Shown: positions 11,258-20,962 of the stretch, piece after piece | Position numbering within the stretch: the first letter of the stretch is position 1 | Layout of the letters: the number at the start of each line of letters is the position of its first letter | Assembly: GCA_003556225.1 (NCBI GenBank) | Contig: PWRN01000019.1 | Location: 2,501 to 66,500, forward strand | Direction of reading: 5' to 3' | Length of the DNA: 64,000 nt | From: Syntrophomonadaceae bacterium | GTDB taxonomy: Bacteria > Bacillota > Dethiobacteria > DTU022 > UBA8154 | Position numbers and translations under genes: made by a program | Notes under the pieces: model-generated | Told to the model about the DNA's origin: nothing | Seen by the model: only the letters and a program-made list of their open reading frames with translations | The model's database searches: none

Positions 11258-11363
11258 GGTATGACCCCTTTCATCAATTTTTCTTGGATCCAGGTAGATT
11301 ATAGCACAAGCCTGCTTAAAAGACAATGTACGAACGGGTGAGTGTTTTGTGATCAATTGCTTC

Positions 11364-12155
11364 TCAGAAACTCCCCTGCCGTACTTTTTCAAAGATAAAT
11401 ACAGCAGCGGCAACGGCAGCGTTTAGCGAGGCAATTTTCCCTTGTAAGGGAATTTTCGCGAAAATATCGACAGATTCCAGCAAAGGACGGCTGATCCCTT
11501 TATTCTCATTTCCGATGATCAAGGCCGTGGGGATTTGAAAGTTCACCTGGGAAAACAAGCAGGCGCCTTCCGGATCTGCAGCAACCACCTGCAAGCGGTG
11601 CGCCCGGCGGATCTCCTTCCAGGCGCTGTAATCTTGATCGTGAACCAGGGGCAGGTAGAAAACGCCTCCCATGCTGGCTCGCAGGGCTTTCGGGTTAAAG
11701 GGATCGACCGTCCCTGGCAATAGAACCAAGCCGTCTACGTTGGCTGCGGCGGCCGTGCGAATAATGGTCCCGAGGTTTCCGGGATCCTGGATGGCATCCA
11801 AAACAAGACAAAAAGATTCCTGTTCAAGTCGGATATTTTGCTGGAGTTCCGGGGCGACGGCAATGGCCCCTAGACCCTGTGGGTTCTCCGTTTGGGACAA
11901 GGCTTGAAAAACCTGGCCTTCGACAGGAATCCGGTTGGCTTTTTCGAGCTGTTCAAGTAAAAGCCTGTTCCTGGCAAGCTTAAGAAAGTCGTCGGTATAA
12001 AGGACCGTTTTTATCTTTATGCCTGCCCGATATGCTTCGTTAACCAGGTGATATCCTTCCAGCACGATAAGCCCGTGTTTAAGCCGGTACTTGCGACGAC
12101 CCAACAGCCGGTAGAGCTTGATCGCCTGGTTTTTAAAGGCCGCGGCGCCCGTCAT
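11364..12155 (-). CDS. TrmH/SpoU family RNA 2'-O-methyltransferase
   Basis: 263 aa; LVLDAIQDPGNLGTIIRTAAAANVDGLVLL, ALIIGNENKGIS, IPLQGKIASLNAAVAAAVFIFE. Confidence 0.92.
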   Translation of the reverse strand: MTGAAAFKNQAIKLYRLLGRRKYRLKHGLIVLEGYHLVNEAYRAGIKIKTVLYTDDFLKLARNRLLLEQLEKANRIPVEGQVFQALSQTENPQGLGAIAVAPELQQNIRLEQESFCLVLDAIQDPGNLGTIIRTAAAANVDGLVLLPGTVDPFNPKALRASMGGVFYLPLVHDQDYSAWKEIRRAHRLQVVAADPEGACLFSQVNFQIPTALIIGNENKGISRPLLESVDIFAKIPLQGKIASLNAAVAAAVFIFEKVRQGSF

Positions 12156-12211
12156 GCATACAGCCCACTTTCTTTTCCAAGGATGGATACAAGGCCTCTG
12201 CAGCGCGAACG

Positions 12212-12236
12212 TAAAAAAAGACCTTGTGCAGGTCTC
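12212..12236 (-). terminator. Rho-independent terminator of the infC-rpmI-rplT operon
   Basis: Reverse strand GACCTgcacaAGGTCTTTTTTTA just downstream of rplT. Confidence 0.8.
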
Positions 12237-12252
12237 TCTTTACTTGCCCATG

Positions 12253-12603
12253 CTACTGCTGCCTTGCTACTTCGACCAGCCTGCTGAAAGCGCCCGGATC
12301 GTTGATGGCCAGATCAGCCAGCATTTTGCGATTGATTTCCACGCCGGCTTTTTTTAAGCCGCCCATAAATTGGCTGTAAGATACGCCGTTATCCCGGGCT
12401 GCTGCATTAATTCGGGCGATCCAGAGCTTGCGAAAATCTCTTTTCCTCACCTTCCGATCCCGGTAGGCATAGGATAAAGATTTCATCACCTGCTGATTGG
12501 CCACCTTAAAGGATTTACTCTTGATACCAAAGTAGCCCTTGGCAAGTTTAAGAATTTTCTTTCTTCGTCTTCTTGTACTAACACTGTTTTTAACTCTTGG
12601 CAT
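12253..12603 (-). CDS. rplT: 50S ribosomal protein L20
   Basis: 116 aa; [26 protein letters not shown]. Confidence 0.98.
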   Translation of the reverse strand: MPRVKNSVSTRRRRKKILKLAKGYFGIKSKSFKVANQQVMKSLSYAYRDRKVRKRDFRKLWIARINAAARDNGVSYSQFMGGLKKAGVEINRKMLADLAINDPGAFSRLVEVARQQ

Positions 12604-12628
12604 CGTTAAATCACCTCTTCACGAATAA

Positions 12629-12826
12629 TCATTTATAGGGGAGCAGCTGGGCTACTCTTTTCATGTCATGTTTATGCACCAGCGTAGAACCGCGTAATTT
12701 ACGCTTTCTCTTGGGGGATTTTTTTTCCAGTAGATGGCTGTGATAGGCGTGGAAGCGCTTAATTTTCCCCGTCTTCGTCTTTTTAAAGCGTTTTGCCGCG
12801 CCGCGATGGGTCTTCATTTTGGGCAT
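12629..12826 (-). CDS. rpmI: 50S ribosomal protein L35
   Basis: 65 aa; [46 protein letters not shown]. Confidence 0.98.
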   Translation of the reverse strand: MPKMKTHRGAAKRFKKTKTGKIKRFHAYHSHLLEKKSPKRKRKLRGSTLVHKHDMKRVAQLLPYK

Positions 12827-12867
12827 GGTCGTTCCTCCTTATTCCTGGTCTGCTTCGTCCTGCAGGA

Positions 12868-13374
12868 CTACTTCGGGGCCAAAATCATGATCATATTTCT
12901 GCCTTCAAGCTTGGGAGGCCTTTCCACGACACTCACCTCGCTGAGTTCTTCCGCCATTTGAAGACAGAGCTTTTTGCCAAGTTCAGGGTGAGTAATTTGC
13001 CGTCCTCGAAAGATCACAGAGACTTTTACTTTATCCCCGGCACTGAGAAAACGCAAGCCGTTACGCACCTTTACCTGGAGATCATGTTCTTCGATATTGG
13101 GACGCATCTTAATTTCTTTCACGGTAATGGAGCGCTGTTTCTTTCGAGCTTCCTTTTCCCGCTTGCTTTGTTCGTACTTGTACTTGCCAAAGTCCATGAT
13201 GCGGCAAACCGGGGGTTTGGCTTGAGGGGCAACATTTACCAGGTCCAGGTTCTTTTCCCTGGCCAGCTTCAACGCATCTTCCAGCTGCATGATTCCCAGC
13301 TGCTCACCCTCTGTGCCAACAACCCTGACATCCTTGGCCCTGATTTTGTTGTTAACCAACAATTCCTTGCTAAT
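12868..13374 (-). CDS. infC: Translation initiation factor IF-3 (probable AUU start)
   Basis: ISKELLVNNKIRAKDVRVVGTEGEQLGIM...; GGAGGTGGATTTAAG-ATT, so ATT at 13374 is the likely non-canonical start; the track ORF to 13479 runs into the leader. Confidence 0.92.
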   Translation of the reverse strand: MSKELLVNNKIRAKDVRVVGTEGEQLGIMQLEDALKLAREKNLDLVNVAPQAKPPVCRIMDFGKYKYEQSKREKEARKKQRSITVKEIKMRPNIEEHDLQVKVRNGLRFLSAGDKVKVSVIFRGRQITHPELGKKLCLQMAEELSEVSVVERPPKLEGRNMIMILAPK

Positions 13375-13384
13375 CTTAAATCCA

Positions 13385-13515
13385 CCTCCTGAATTTGTAA
13401 ATAAAAAAAGCAGGATCACGGCCCCTGCTAAGTCTACTAACCTTTTTCTACCCTGGGAACAGCGCTCATCGCGTTTCAAGGTGAGAAGCTGGGGCTTCTA
13501 CTTGTTGTCTCTCTA
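13385..13515 (-). promoter_or_regulatory. L20-type ribosomal protein leader / attenuator upstream of infC
   Basis: Reverse strand agaagccccagcttctcacc ... AGCAGGGGCCGTGATCCTGCTTTTTTTA: structured leader with intrinsic terminator before infC. Confidence 0.8.
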
Positions 13516-13569
13516 GAAATATACCACATTGCCTCCCGCCCGTCAATCAAAAGCGCCGGGCCTTTGGGG

Positions 13570-15513
13570 TTAATTTGCTTTTACCTGTATTTTTTCTTTC
13601 AGGTCGTGCAAGAAGGACTCCAGCGCACTGAGGCCCAGGTCGCCTTCCTGGCGGTGACGCACGGCCACGGTATTCGTTTCCTCTTCTTTGTCCCCTGTAA
13701 CCAGCATATAAGGCACTTTTTTCACCTGGGCCTCCCTGATTTTGAAACCGACTTTTTCATTTCGGTCGTCCAGTTCAACCCTGATCCCTTCTTCCCAAAG
13801 CCGCTGGAAAACGGCGCGGGCGTACTCCTGGTGTCTTTCGGTAATGGGAACGATTACTACCTGCACGGGAGCCAGCCAGATCGGAAAAGCCCCGGCATAG
13901 TGTTCAATCAGCAGGGCAAAAAATCGCTCCATCGCCCCGTAAACCACGCGGTGGATCATGGCCGGGCGATGCTTCTGGCCATCGGGGCCGATATACGTCA
14001 GGTCAAACTTTTCGGGCATCTGGAAGTCCAACTGGATCGTCCCGCACTGCCAGGTGCGACCCAGGCAATCTTCCAGGTGAAAATCTATTTTCGGCCCATA
14101 AAAAGCCCCGTCGCCCTCGTTCACGGTAAAGGTAATTTCCTTCTTTATTAAGACGGTTTCCAGGGCACGGGTCGCTTTCTCCCACATTGCCTCGCTGCCC
14201 ATGGATTTTTCCGGACGGGTGCTGAGCTCAACATGGTACTTGAACCCGAATACCTGGTAAAAGTGATCCACCAGGTCGATCACCTTTTCCACTTCGTCTT
14301 CAATCTGCTCGGGAAGCATGAAGATATGGGCATCATCCTGGGTAAAACTGCGGACGCGCATCAAGCCGTGGAGCGTCCCTGATTTTTCATGTCGATGCAC
14401 CAACCCCATTTCGGCCACGCGCAGCGGAAAATCCCGATAACTGTGCATACCCATTTTGTAGACCAACATCGAGCCCGGGCAGTTCATGGGTTTGATTGCA
14501 AAGTCCTGCTCGTCAATGCGAGTGAAATACATGTTCTCCTGGTAATGATCCCAGTGCCCCGATTGCTCCCAGAGGCTCCGGTTTAGCACGATGGGTGTTT
14601 CCACCTCGTGGTACCCCGCCTTGCGATGCTCATCCCGCCAAAAATTTTCCAGTTCACGTCGAATCACCATCCCCTTGGGGTGATAAAAGGGAAATCCCGG
14701 CCCCTCATCATGGAAGCTAAACAAATCCAACTCGCGGCCGATTTTCCGGTGGTCGCGCTTGCGCGCTTCTTCCATGCGCTGCAGGTATTCTTCAAGCATC
14801 TTTTTCTTCGGGAAAGCGGTGCCGTAGATACGCTGCAGCATGGGCTTGTTTTCATCTCCACGCCAGTACGCCCCGGCCAGGCTGAGCAATTTAAACGCTT
14901 TCAACTGCCCTGTCGAAGCAAGGTGAGGGCCTGTGCATAAGTCCATAAATTCACCCTGTCGGTAGAAACTGATCTGCTCGTTTTCATCCAGTTCCGAAAT
15001 CAGTTCATACTTAAAGTCTTCATTGTGCTGCCGGCAGTATTCCAGCGCTTCGTCCCGGGTCATTTCGATTCGCTGGATGGGCAAATTTTCCTCCACGATC
15101 TCTTTCATTTGCTTTTCGATTTTTTCCAGTTCCTCCAGCGTAAGGGGCTGCTCAAACTGGAAATCATAATAAAATCCGTCTTTAATGGAAGGACCGATCC
15201 CCAGGCGGGCATCATAGAGCCTTTTCACCGCTTGAGCCATCACATGGCTGGCCGTGTGGCGATAAACATCCGGCCCTTCGCTGTCATCAAAGGTAATCAC
15301 GTCAAGGGATACATCTTAGTCAACCGGATGTGTCAAATCTACTTTTTTCCCATTAATTCTGGCTGCCAGGGCTTCCTTTTGAAGTTTCTTGCTAACCTCT
15401 CCCAAAAGCTCATGAATAGTTGTCCCCCGGCGGACCTGCTTTGTTCCAAAGCCGAAGATATGAGCATTAACCAGTTTTTGGTCTGATTGATCCGTGCCTG
15501 TCATTTCCGTCAT
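13570..15513 (-). CDS. thrS: Threonyl-tRNA synthetase, interrupted by in-frame TAA at 15316-15318 (catalytic part 13570-15300; TGS fragment 15316-15513)
   Basis: Catalytic ORF has ThrRS motifs (MNCPGSMLVYK, RVRSFTQDDAHIF); upstream ORF in the same frame MTEMTG...VNAHIFGFGTKQVRRGTTIHELL...ARINGKKVDLTHPVD* continues after TAA as DVSLDVITFDDSEGPDVYRHTASH. Confidence 0.85.
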
Positions 15514-15627
15514 GGTTGCGACCTCCCTTCTTTCTGTATCATAATTCTTCCCTCCTACCCTGTCAAGGGATAGGCCCGGGCGGCCCCCATAAAAAAAACC
15601 CTGCATAACACAGGGTAAGTCTGACAA

Positions 15628-15702
15628 TGGTGGGTCCTGTGTGGATCGAACACACGGCCTCTTCCGCGTCAAGGAAGCGCTCTCCCACTGAGCTAAGGAC
15701 CC
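15628..15702 (-). tRNA. tRNA-Val (GAC anticodon)
   Basis: Reverse strand GGGTCCTTAGCTCAGTGGGAGAGCGCTTCCTTGACGCGGAAGAGGCCGTGTGTTCGATCCACACAGGACCCACCA. Confidence 0.95.
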
Positions 15703-15811
15703 TTCATTAGTAGGATTATTGTAACAAAGAAAGAGGGAAAAAGCAATAGGTAAAAAGCTTTCCCTTTGACAAAGGCCAGAAGAACCGTGAGTTAATGCCC
15801 GGTAGGGCAGT

Positions 15812-16072
15812 TTACAATATTCCTTCCGATTTTATCCTCCCCCGCCCGGTCATCCGTTTCCAGAAGCCGCGGATCGGCTTTTTGTTAGTAAGAAATTCAT
15901 GGCCCAGCTTGCGGCGACTGCTAAACTCATAGCCCCGGGCCCGGGTCCGGTCGCTGGAAAGAAGGAGCAGCATCACTGCGCCCAAAACCAGGAAAAAGCC
16001 GGCTCCGGCCAGGAGCATCAACTGTCCAGTTATGGCCTGGTGGCCTTGTAGAAGAATCAATTGCTCAGACAT
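15812..16072 (-). CDS. Small membrane protein, hypothetical
   Basis: MSEQLILLQGHQAITGQLMLLAGAGFFLVLGAVMLLLLSSDRTR...; GGGGGT SD upstream of ATG; one TM. Confidence 0.55.
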   Translation of the reverse strand: MSEQLILLQGHQAITGQLMLLAGAGFFLVLGAVMLLLLSSDRTRARGYEFSSRRKLGHEFLTNKKPIRGFWKRMTGRGRIKSEGIL

Positions 16073-16196
16073 GGCAGCTACCCCCTTTTTCACCTGGTGT
16101 TAAGACTATTTTACCACAGCGGCCCTTATCCGCATGGCACCAGGGCGCTATTTTGCCTGGTTAATTTGGAGTATTCTGCCATGGTTTATTCTGCAG

Positions 16197-16414
16197 CTAA
16201 TCGCCCTGGCCGATGACTTGATGTCCCTTTTTTTCTAATTCTTCAACTACCCGATCCCTGTGGTCAGTCTTCAAGTGCATCACGAGATTGGCTTTACCCC
16301 CGGCGGCGTGGTTCACGACAATGCTAATGATAAAAATGCCCAGGGACCCGATCAGAGAAGCGACTTTTCCCAAAAAAGCTCGGGGACTCCAAGGGATTAC
16401 GTGGAAATTTGCAT
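16197..16414 (-). pseudogene. ACT-domain protein remnant with apparent frameshift
   Basis: Reverse strand VIPWSPRAFLGKVASLIGSLGIFIISIVVNHAAGGKANLVMHLKTDHRDRVVEELEKKGHQVIGQGD*; the nearby ATG (MQIST*) is in another frame. Confidence 0.55.
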
Positions 16415-16481
16415 TCTCTCAAGAACATCCAAATGCAATACCGAACAAAACTAAACCCCGAGGATATCGGGGTTTATAAGC

Positions 16482-16572
16482 TGGTGCCGGAGACCAGAAT
16501 CGAACTGGTACGGGCATCTGTATGCCCGAGGGATTTTAAGTCCCTTGCGTCTGCCTGTTCCGCCACTCCGGC
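16482..16572 (-). tRNA. tRNA-Leu (TAA anticodon)
   Basis: Reverse strand GCCGGAGTGGCGGAACAGGCAGACGCAAGGGACTTAAAATCCCTCGGGC...GCCGGCACCA-type class II tRNA. Confidence 0.95.
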
Positions 16573-16597
16573 AGCAAAAAGCATTAAAATATAAAAA

Positions 16598-16671
16598 TGG
16601 AGGCGACACCCGGATTCGAACCGGGGATGGAGGATTTGCAGTCCTCTGCCTTGCCACTTGGCTATGTCGCC
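16598..16671 (-). tRNA. tRNA-Cys (GCA anticodon)
   Basis: Reverse strand GGCGACATAGCCAAGTGGCAAGGCAGAGGACTGCAAATCCTCC...TGTCGCCTCCA. Confidence 0.95.
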
Positions 16672-16679
16672 TCGGAAAA

Positions 16680-16754
16680 TGGAGCGGAAGACGGGATTTG
16701 AACCCGCGACCCTCGCCTTGGCAAGGCGATGCTCTACCGCTGAGCTACTCCCGC
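16680..16754 (-). tRNA. tRNA-Gly (GCC anticodon)
   Basis: Reverse strand GCGGGAGTAGCTCAGCGGTAGAGCATCGCCTTGCCAAGGCGAGGGTCGCGGG...TCCA. Confidence 0.95.
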
Positions 16755-16769
16755 ATGATTCTTTTTAGT

Positions 16770-16845
<76 letters not shown>

Positions 16846-16857
16846 AAAATAATAAAG

Positions 16858-16935
16858 TGGCGGAGCCGACGGGATTTGAACCCGCGATCTCCGGCTTGAC
16901 AGGCCGGCATGTTTACCAGGCTACACCACGGCTCC
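16858..16935 (-). tRNA. tRNA-Asp (GTC anticodon)
   Basis: Reverse strand GGAGCCGTGGTGTAGCCTGGTAAACATGCCGGCCTGTCAAGCCGGAGATCGCGGGTTC...CCA. Confidence 0.95.
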
Positions 16936-17033
16936 ACCGTGCGCATGATCAGTATACACAAAAACCATGGAAAAGTCAACCACGGGCAACACAAACAAAA
17001 TTCCTTTGTCCCGTCATTTTTCTGCCAGGGCCG

Positions 17034-17672
17034 TTAGGCTTCCTCTTTCTCTTGGGTGGCATAATAAATCAAACTCTGCAGCTCAATGCTCAAGTCCACG
17101 TTATGAACGTGGATATGTTCCGGCACTTCCAGCTTGGCTGTGGTTAAATTGAAGATCACATTAATCCCGTTCTTAATAATCGGCTCAACAGCGTTTTGGG
17201 CATGAGTTGCTGGCACCGTCAGTATAGCGACTTTCACGCGGTATTCAGCCGCCACTTCGGGCAGCCTGGAAAGCGGCATGATTTCTACACCCAGGATTTC
17301 CCCCCCGATGATTTCCGGGTCGATATCAAAAATTGCCACGACATTGACATAGGGATTTTTCCTGATATTGTGCCGGGCCAGGGCGATCCCCAGGTGGCCG
17401 GACCCCACCACGATGATATTCGTTTGCTCGTTCAGCCCGATAATTTCCAGGATCTTTTCACGCAAAACACTCGTATTGTACCCGGTCCCCCGGGTTCCAA
17501 AGGCACCGAAATACGCCAGGTCCTTCCTGATTTGCTCCGCGGTAAACCCCGTAACTTCGCTGAGTTCCCGGGATGAGATAATTTCAATGTCATTTCTGAT
17601 CATGTTATCCAAAATGCGCACGTACACCGGCAGGCGTCTGATTACAGACTTTGGAGCATCTCTATCTGGCAT
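17034..17672 (-). CDS. rex: Redox-sensing transcriptional repressor Rex
   Basis: 212 aa; VIRRLPVYVRILDNM, SSRELSEVTGFTAEQIRKDLAYFGAFGTRGTGYN, GSGHLGIAL. Confidence 0.95.
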   Translation of the reverse strand: MPDRDAPKSVIRRLPVYVRILDNMIRNDIEIISSRELSEVTGFTAEQIRKDLAYFGAFGTRGTGYNTSVLREKILEIIGLNEQTNIIVVGSGHLGIALARHNIRKNPYVNVVAIFDIDPEIIGGEILGVEIMPLSRLPEVAAEYRVKVAILTVPATHAQNAVEPIIKNGINVIFNLTTAKLEVPEHIHVHNVDLSIELQSLIYYATQEKEEA

Positions 17673-17689
17673 CTCTTACCCTCCCGAAT

Positions 17690-18202
17690 TCACTTTACAA
17701 AACCTGTTTCTTGCAAAAGTTCAATTATACCGGGGATTTCATCTCGAGAATAAACGGGTGCAACTCCCGCAGCCCAGCTTCTCGCTTCACGGCTTTCTTG
17801 CCGGTTGCAAATCACGGCCAGCAGTTCGTTCTGCTTGATCGAGATGTTTTCCATCGCAGGGGACCAAATCACAACTTTTGGAAAAGACCAGCCTTTATAG
17901 CCTTCAAGGATCACGCAGTCGACATCTCCCAGGAAAGGGATGATTGCTGCGGGGTGGGTATCCTCTTCCGTGCGCCGGAAAATGGTCAGGCGACTGGGCG
18001 AAGATAGCACCACGGCAGGGCTTCCAGCGTTCCAAAAGTTCGACGTATCGCTGCCCTCCCTGTCAACCTCCCCGTGATCGTCAGGATCGTGTTTGATCAC
18101 AGCAACACGATAATCCAAAGCCTGGAGTTCTTTGATTAGATCTGCCACGAAGGTAGTTTTTCCTGTTTTACTGAAACCGATCACGGAAATCATGGGTATC
18201 AT
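17690..18202 (-). CDS. mobB: Molybdopterin-guanine dinucleotide biosynthesis protein B
   Basis: 170 aa; ISVIGFSKTGKTTFVADLIKEL, IKHDPDDHGEVDREGSDT, VILEGYKGWSFPKVVIW. Confidence 0.88.
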   Translation of the reverse strand: MIPMISVIGFSKTGKTTFVADLIKELQALDYRVAVIKHDPDDHGEVDREGSDTSNFWNAGSPAVVLSSPSRLTIFRRTEEDTHPAAIIPFLGDVDCVILEGYKGWSFPKVVIWSPAMENISIKQNELLAVICNRQESREARSWAAGVAPVYSRDEIPGIIELLQETGFVK

Positions 18203-18282
18203 CCGCGCAATCCCCCATCGGTGAGTATTGTTCGATGAGTCATATTGATCATATCATAGATACAGCCAAAAATGTAGAAACT

Positions 18283-19257
18283 CTATTCTTCTACCCGGCT
18301 CCAGATTAACTGCAAGATTAACTGCAGGTTGCGTCGTGCCTCTTTTGAGGGTACCTGGCCCGCAAAACACCTGGCTTGATTCAGATATTGTTCGGCCCGG
18401 TATAAGGCGTACTCTAGACCACGGTTGATCTTTATCTGGTCCAACAAGTTTGCAATACTGTCTTCATCATTCCGATTGTTGCTCATCCACTTGATCATCA
18501 GTTCTTTGTTGGAAGGGGCTTGCAGGACATAGATAAGCGGGAGGGTCACGACTCCGTTCTTCAAATCATTAAAATGGTCCTTACCTGTTCTGCTGTTCAA
18601 GTCTTTGAAGTCAATCATATCATCAATAATCTGAAAAGCCATGCCCAGGTTCAAGCCGAAATGATACAGGGGCATTTGAAGATCTTCCGGGCACTCAGAC
18701 GTTAAACAGCCGGCAAGACAGCAGGAAGCCATGAATTCTGCTGTTTTTTGATTGATCCGATCAAGGTATTCCTCTTCTGTCAAATAGAGATTAAAGGCGT
18801 CCGTCTGCTGCTTCAACTCACCCAGGGACATTCTTTCGACAACGCGGGAAAATAGTTGAATGATCTCGAGATTGCCTACAGATGTTAACATGGAAAACGC
18901 TTTAGAAAATAAGTAGTCTCCAAGTAAAACAGCAATTTTATTTCCTTCACTACTGTTGACCGTTGGCAAACTCCGACGTAACGCGGCTCGATCCACAACA
19001 TCATCGTGCAATAATGTCGCCATGTGGATAAGCTCCAGGCTCGCAGCCAGGGGGATCAGTTCTGAAACATCATCCCCATGGGTTTTTGCACTGGCCAAAA
19101 AAAGTGCAGGCCGCAATTTTTTGCCTTGACCATCGAGCAAGAATGGTTGAGACGGCTGATAATGGGAGAGCAGTTCTTCTTCCACGGTTTTCTTTATTTC
19201 TGCATTTACGTGTGCGATTTCTGGGATAATCACAGATAATTCTTGTTGTAGCGGCAA
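18283..19257 (-). CDS. Polyprenyl synthetase (heptaprenyl diphosphate synthase component II-like)
   Basis: 324 aa; LLHDDVVDRAALRR and IIDDMIDF aspartate-rich motifs. Confidence 0.92.
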   Translation of the reverse strand: MPLQQELSVIIPEIAHVNAEIKKTVEEELLSHYQPSQPFLLDGQGKKLRPALFLASAKTHGDDVSELIPLAASLELIHMATLLHDDVVDRAALRRSLPTVNSSEGNKIAVLLGDYLFSKAFSMLTSVGNLEIIQLFSRVVERMSLGELKQQTDAFNLYLTEEEYLDRINQKTAEFMASCCLAGCLTSECPEDLQMPLYHFGLNLGMAFQIIDDMIDFKDLNSRTGKDHFNDLKNGVVTLPLIYVLQAPSNKELMIKWMSNNRNDEDSIANLLDQIKINRGLEYALYRAEQYLNQARCFAGQVPSKEARRNLQLILQLIWSRVEE

Positions 19258-19327
19258 AAAGCATCACCCTGTTCGCTTTTTTTCATGTTCACAGAAGCAC
19301 GGCGTTTCTTGATGCTCACCAAATAAA

Positions 19328-19894
19328 TCAGAAATGCCTTTCGATAACCACCAGCGAGGGCGGGAGGTTGGCCTGGTTGATCATCTGATAATGCAGTGCC
19401 GTGTAACGCTGCTGGTCGAGCCGGGAGCAAAAGTCCAGCACGGCTTCTTTTTCTTCGTAACCTCCGGCATGGCCGGCATAGACAACCAGGGTCACAATGC
19501 CACCCGGCTGAAGTTTTTCAAGGAGGACCGCCAAGGCTTTCACGGTCGTTTCCGGCAGCGTGGTCAGATGATGATCGCCGCCCGGTAGATAGCCCAGGTT
19601 AAACATGGCAGCGGAAATCGATCCCTGGATGTATGCTTCTGCATGTTCATGGCTGTTTAGCACGAAACGAACCCGCTCTTCCAGGCCTGCTGCGGCTAAC
19701 TGTTTCCTGGTCTGATCCAGCGCTGCTTGCTGGATGTCGAAGGCAATTACCTGCCCTCTCTCCCCCACGAGCCGGGCCAAGAACACCGTATCATGACCAT
19801 TACCGGCCGTGGCATCAACGGCCAATCCCCCCTCCAGGGAGCAGCGAAGGATATGGGTTCGAGCCGCCATCAGCGGTTTTTCAACTGCTGCCAA
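19328..19894 (-). CDS. Class I SAM-dependent methyltransferase (putative rRNA methylase, YtqB-like)
   Basis: 188 aa; VDATAGNGHDTVFLARLVGERGQVIAFDIQ, NLGYLPGGDH. Confidence 0.88.
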   Translation of the reverse strand: MAAVEKPLMAARTHILRCSLEGGLAVDATAGNGHDTVFLARLVGERGQVIAFDIQQAALDQTRKQLAAAGLEERVRFVLNSHEHAEAYIQGSISAAMFNLGYLPGGDHHLTTLPETTVKALAVLLEKLQPGGIVTLVVYAGHAGGYEEKEAVLDFCSRLDQQRYTALHYQMINQANLPPSLVVIERHF

Positions 19895-19961
19895 CAGGCA
19901 CCCCTCCCGGGAAATTCCAAGCTAAGAAACGATCAATCAGCACACCCTGCAAACCTGCCTG

Positions 19962-20555
19962 TTACTCAGTCAATTGATACCCTTTGAGGAGTTTGGCAAA
20001 ATCCAGGATAAGCCGAAACTCTTTCTCGTTACACTGGCATAACACCCGCAGGGCAGACTGAACCTGCGGTTCCATGAGCAAAGCCCTGATCTCCGGTGTC
20101 AGCAGGGAGAGCAGTTGCTGCAGTTCCTCTTCATCGGCAATAAAATAACAGGGTGATATTTCCAGGGCCTGGGCTATTTTTTCAATGGTTTGTAAGGAAG
20201 GCTGGACCTTGCCCTGTTCCAGCTGCCCAATGAGACCCGGTGAGAGTCCGGCTTTCCTGGCCAGCTGCACCCGGTTTAAACCGTGCTCTTCCCGAACTCG
20301 AAAGAACTTCGCGGCCAGGTCATTTTCGGTCGACGCTGCACCAGGCCTGGAGGGCTCATCCGGGCTGTTGATCAGTTTGCGGGTTGAGACATTCAAGCTT
20401 CGGGCTATTTTTTCGATCGTTTTCAAGGAAGGCCGCTTGCTCCCCCGTTCAATTTCACTCAAATACGAAGCTGAAATGCCCGCTTTTTGGGCCAAATAGG
20501 ACAAGGAATAGTTTCTTTCACGGCGCAGCAGCCGTACATGATTCCCGTTAAACAT
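19962..20555 (-). CDS. XRE-family regulator with two tandem HTH domains
   Basis: 197 aa; LRRERNYSLSYLAQKAGISASYLSEIERGSKRPSLKTIEKIARSL and VREEHGLNRVQLARKAGLSPGLIGQLEQGKVQPSLQTIEKIAQAL. Confidence 0.9.
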   Translation of the reverse strand: MFNGNHVRLLRRERNYSLSYLAQKAGISASYLSEIERGSKRPSLKTIEKIARSLNVSTRKLINSPDEPSRPGAASTENDLAAKFFRVREEHGLNRVQLARKAGLSPGLIGQLEQGKVQPSLQTIEKIAQALEISPCYFIADEEELQQLLSLLTPEIRALLMEPQVQSALRVLCQCNEKEFRLILDFAKLLKGYQLTE

Positions 20556-20576
20556 CCCTTCACCTTCCGGAAGAGG

Positions 20577-20858
20577 TTAATAGTAATCCTTGCTCACATG
20601 AAGAACCTGCACTCTTCCATCCTGCTCCACGAAATCCACGATTTTCCCGATGATTCTTTCCAGGTGATGTGTTTCGTTGCTCACGGCAGCCAGGCCGATC
20701 TCCGCCCTGCGTTGGGCCTCCAGGTGTCCGATCTCCGCAATCGATATGTTGAAGCGGTGCTGCAGCCTTTCGATGATGCTGCGCACAACCTGTCTTTTTT
20801 CTTTCAGTGAACATCCTTCCAGGAGTAAAAATTCAATCCTGCATATCCCCACAAACAT
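20577..20858 (-). CDS. DUF503 (YlxP-like) family protein
   Basis: 93 aa; VGICRIEFLLLEGCSLKEKRQVVRSIIERLQHRFNISIAEIGH. Confidence 0.88.
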   Translation of the reverse strand: MFVGICRIEFLLLEGCSLKEKRQVVRSIIERLQHRFNISIAEIGHLEAQRRAEIGLAAVSNETHHLERIIGKIVDFVEQDGRVQVLHVSKDYY

Positions 20859-20962
20859 TTCTTTTCAGGCCGAGGCGCTGTTTGCGCAAAACACAATCTA
20901 AGCAGCGCTGCCGCCTTCCTCCTTCACATCAAGATGCAGATCAAACCATTGAGCAGGCGAAA

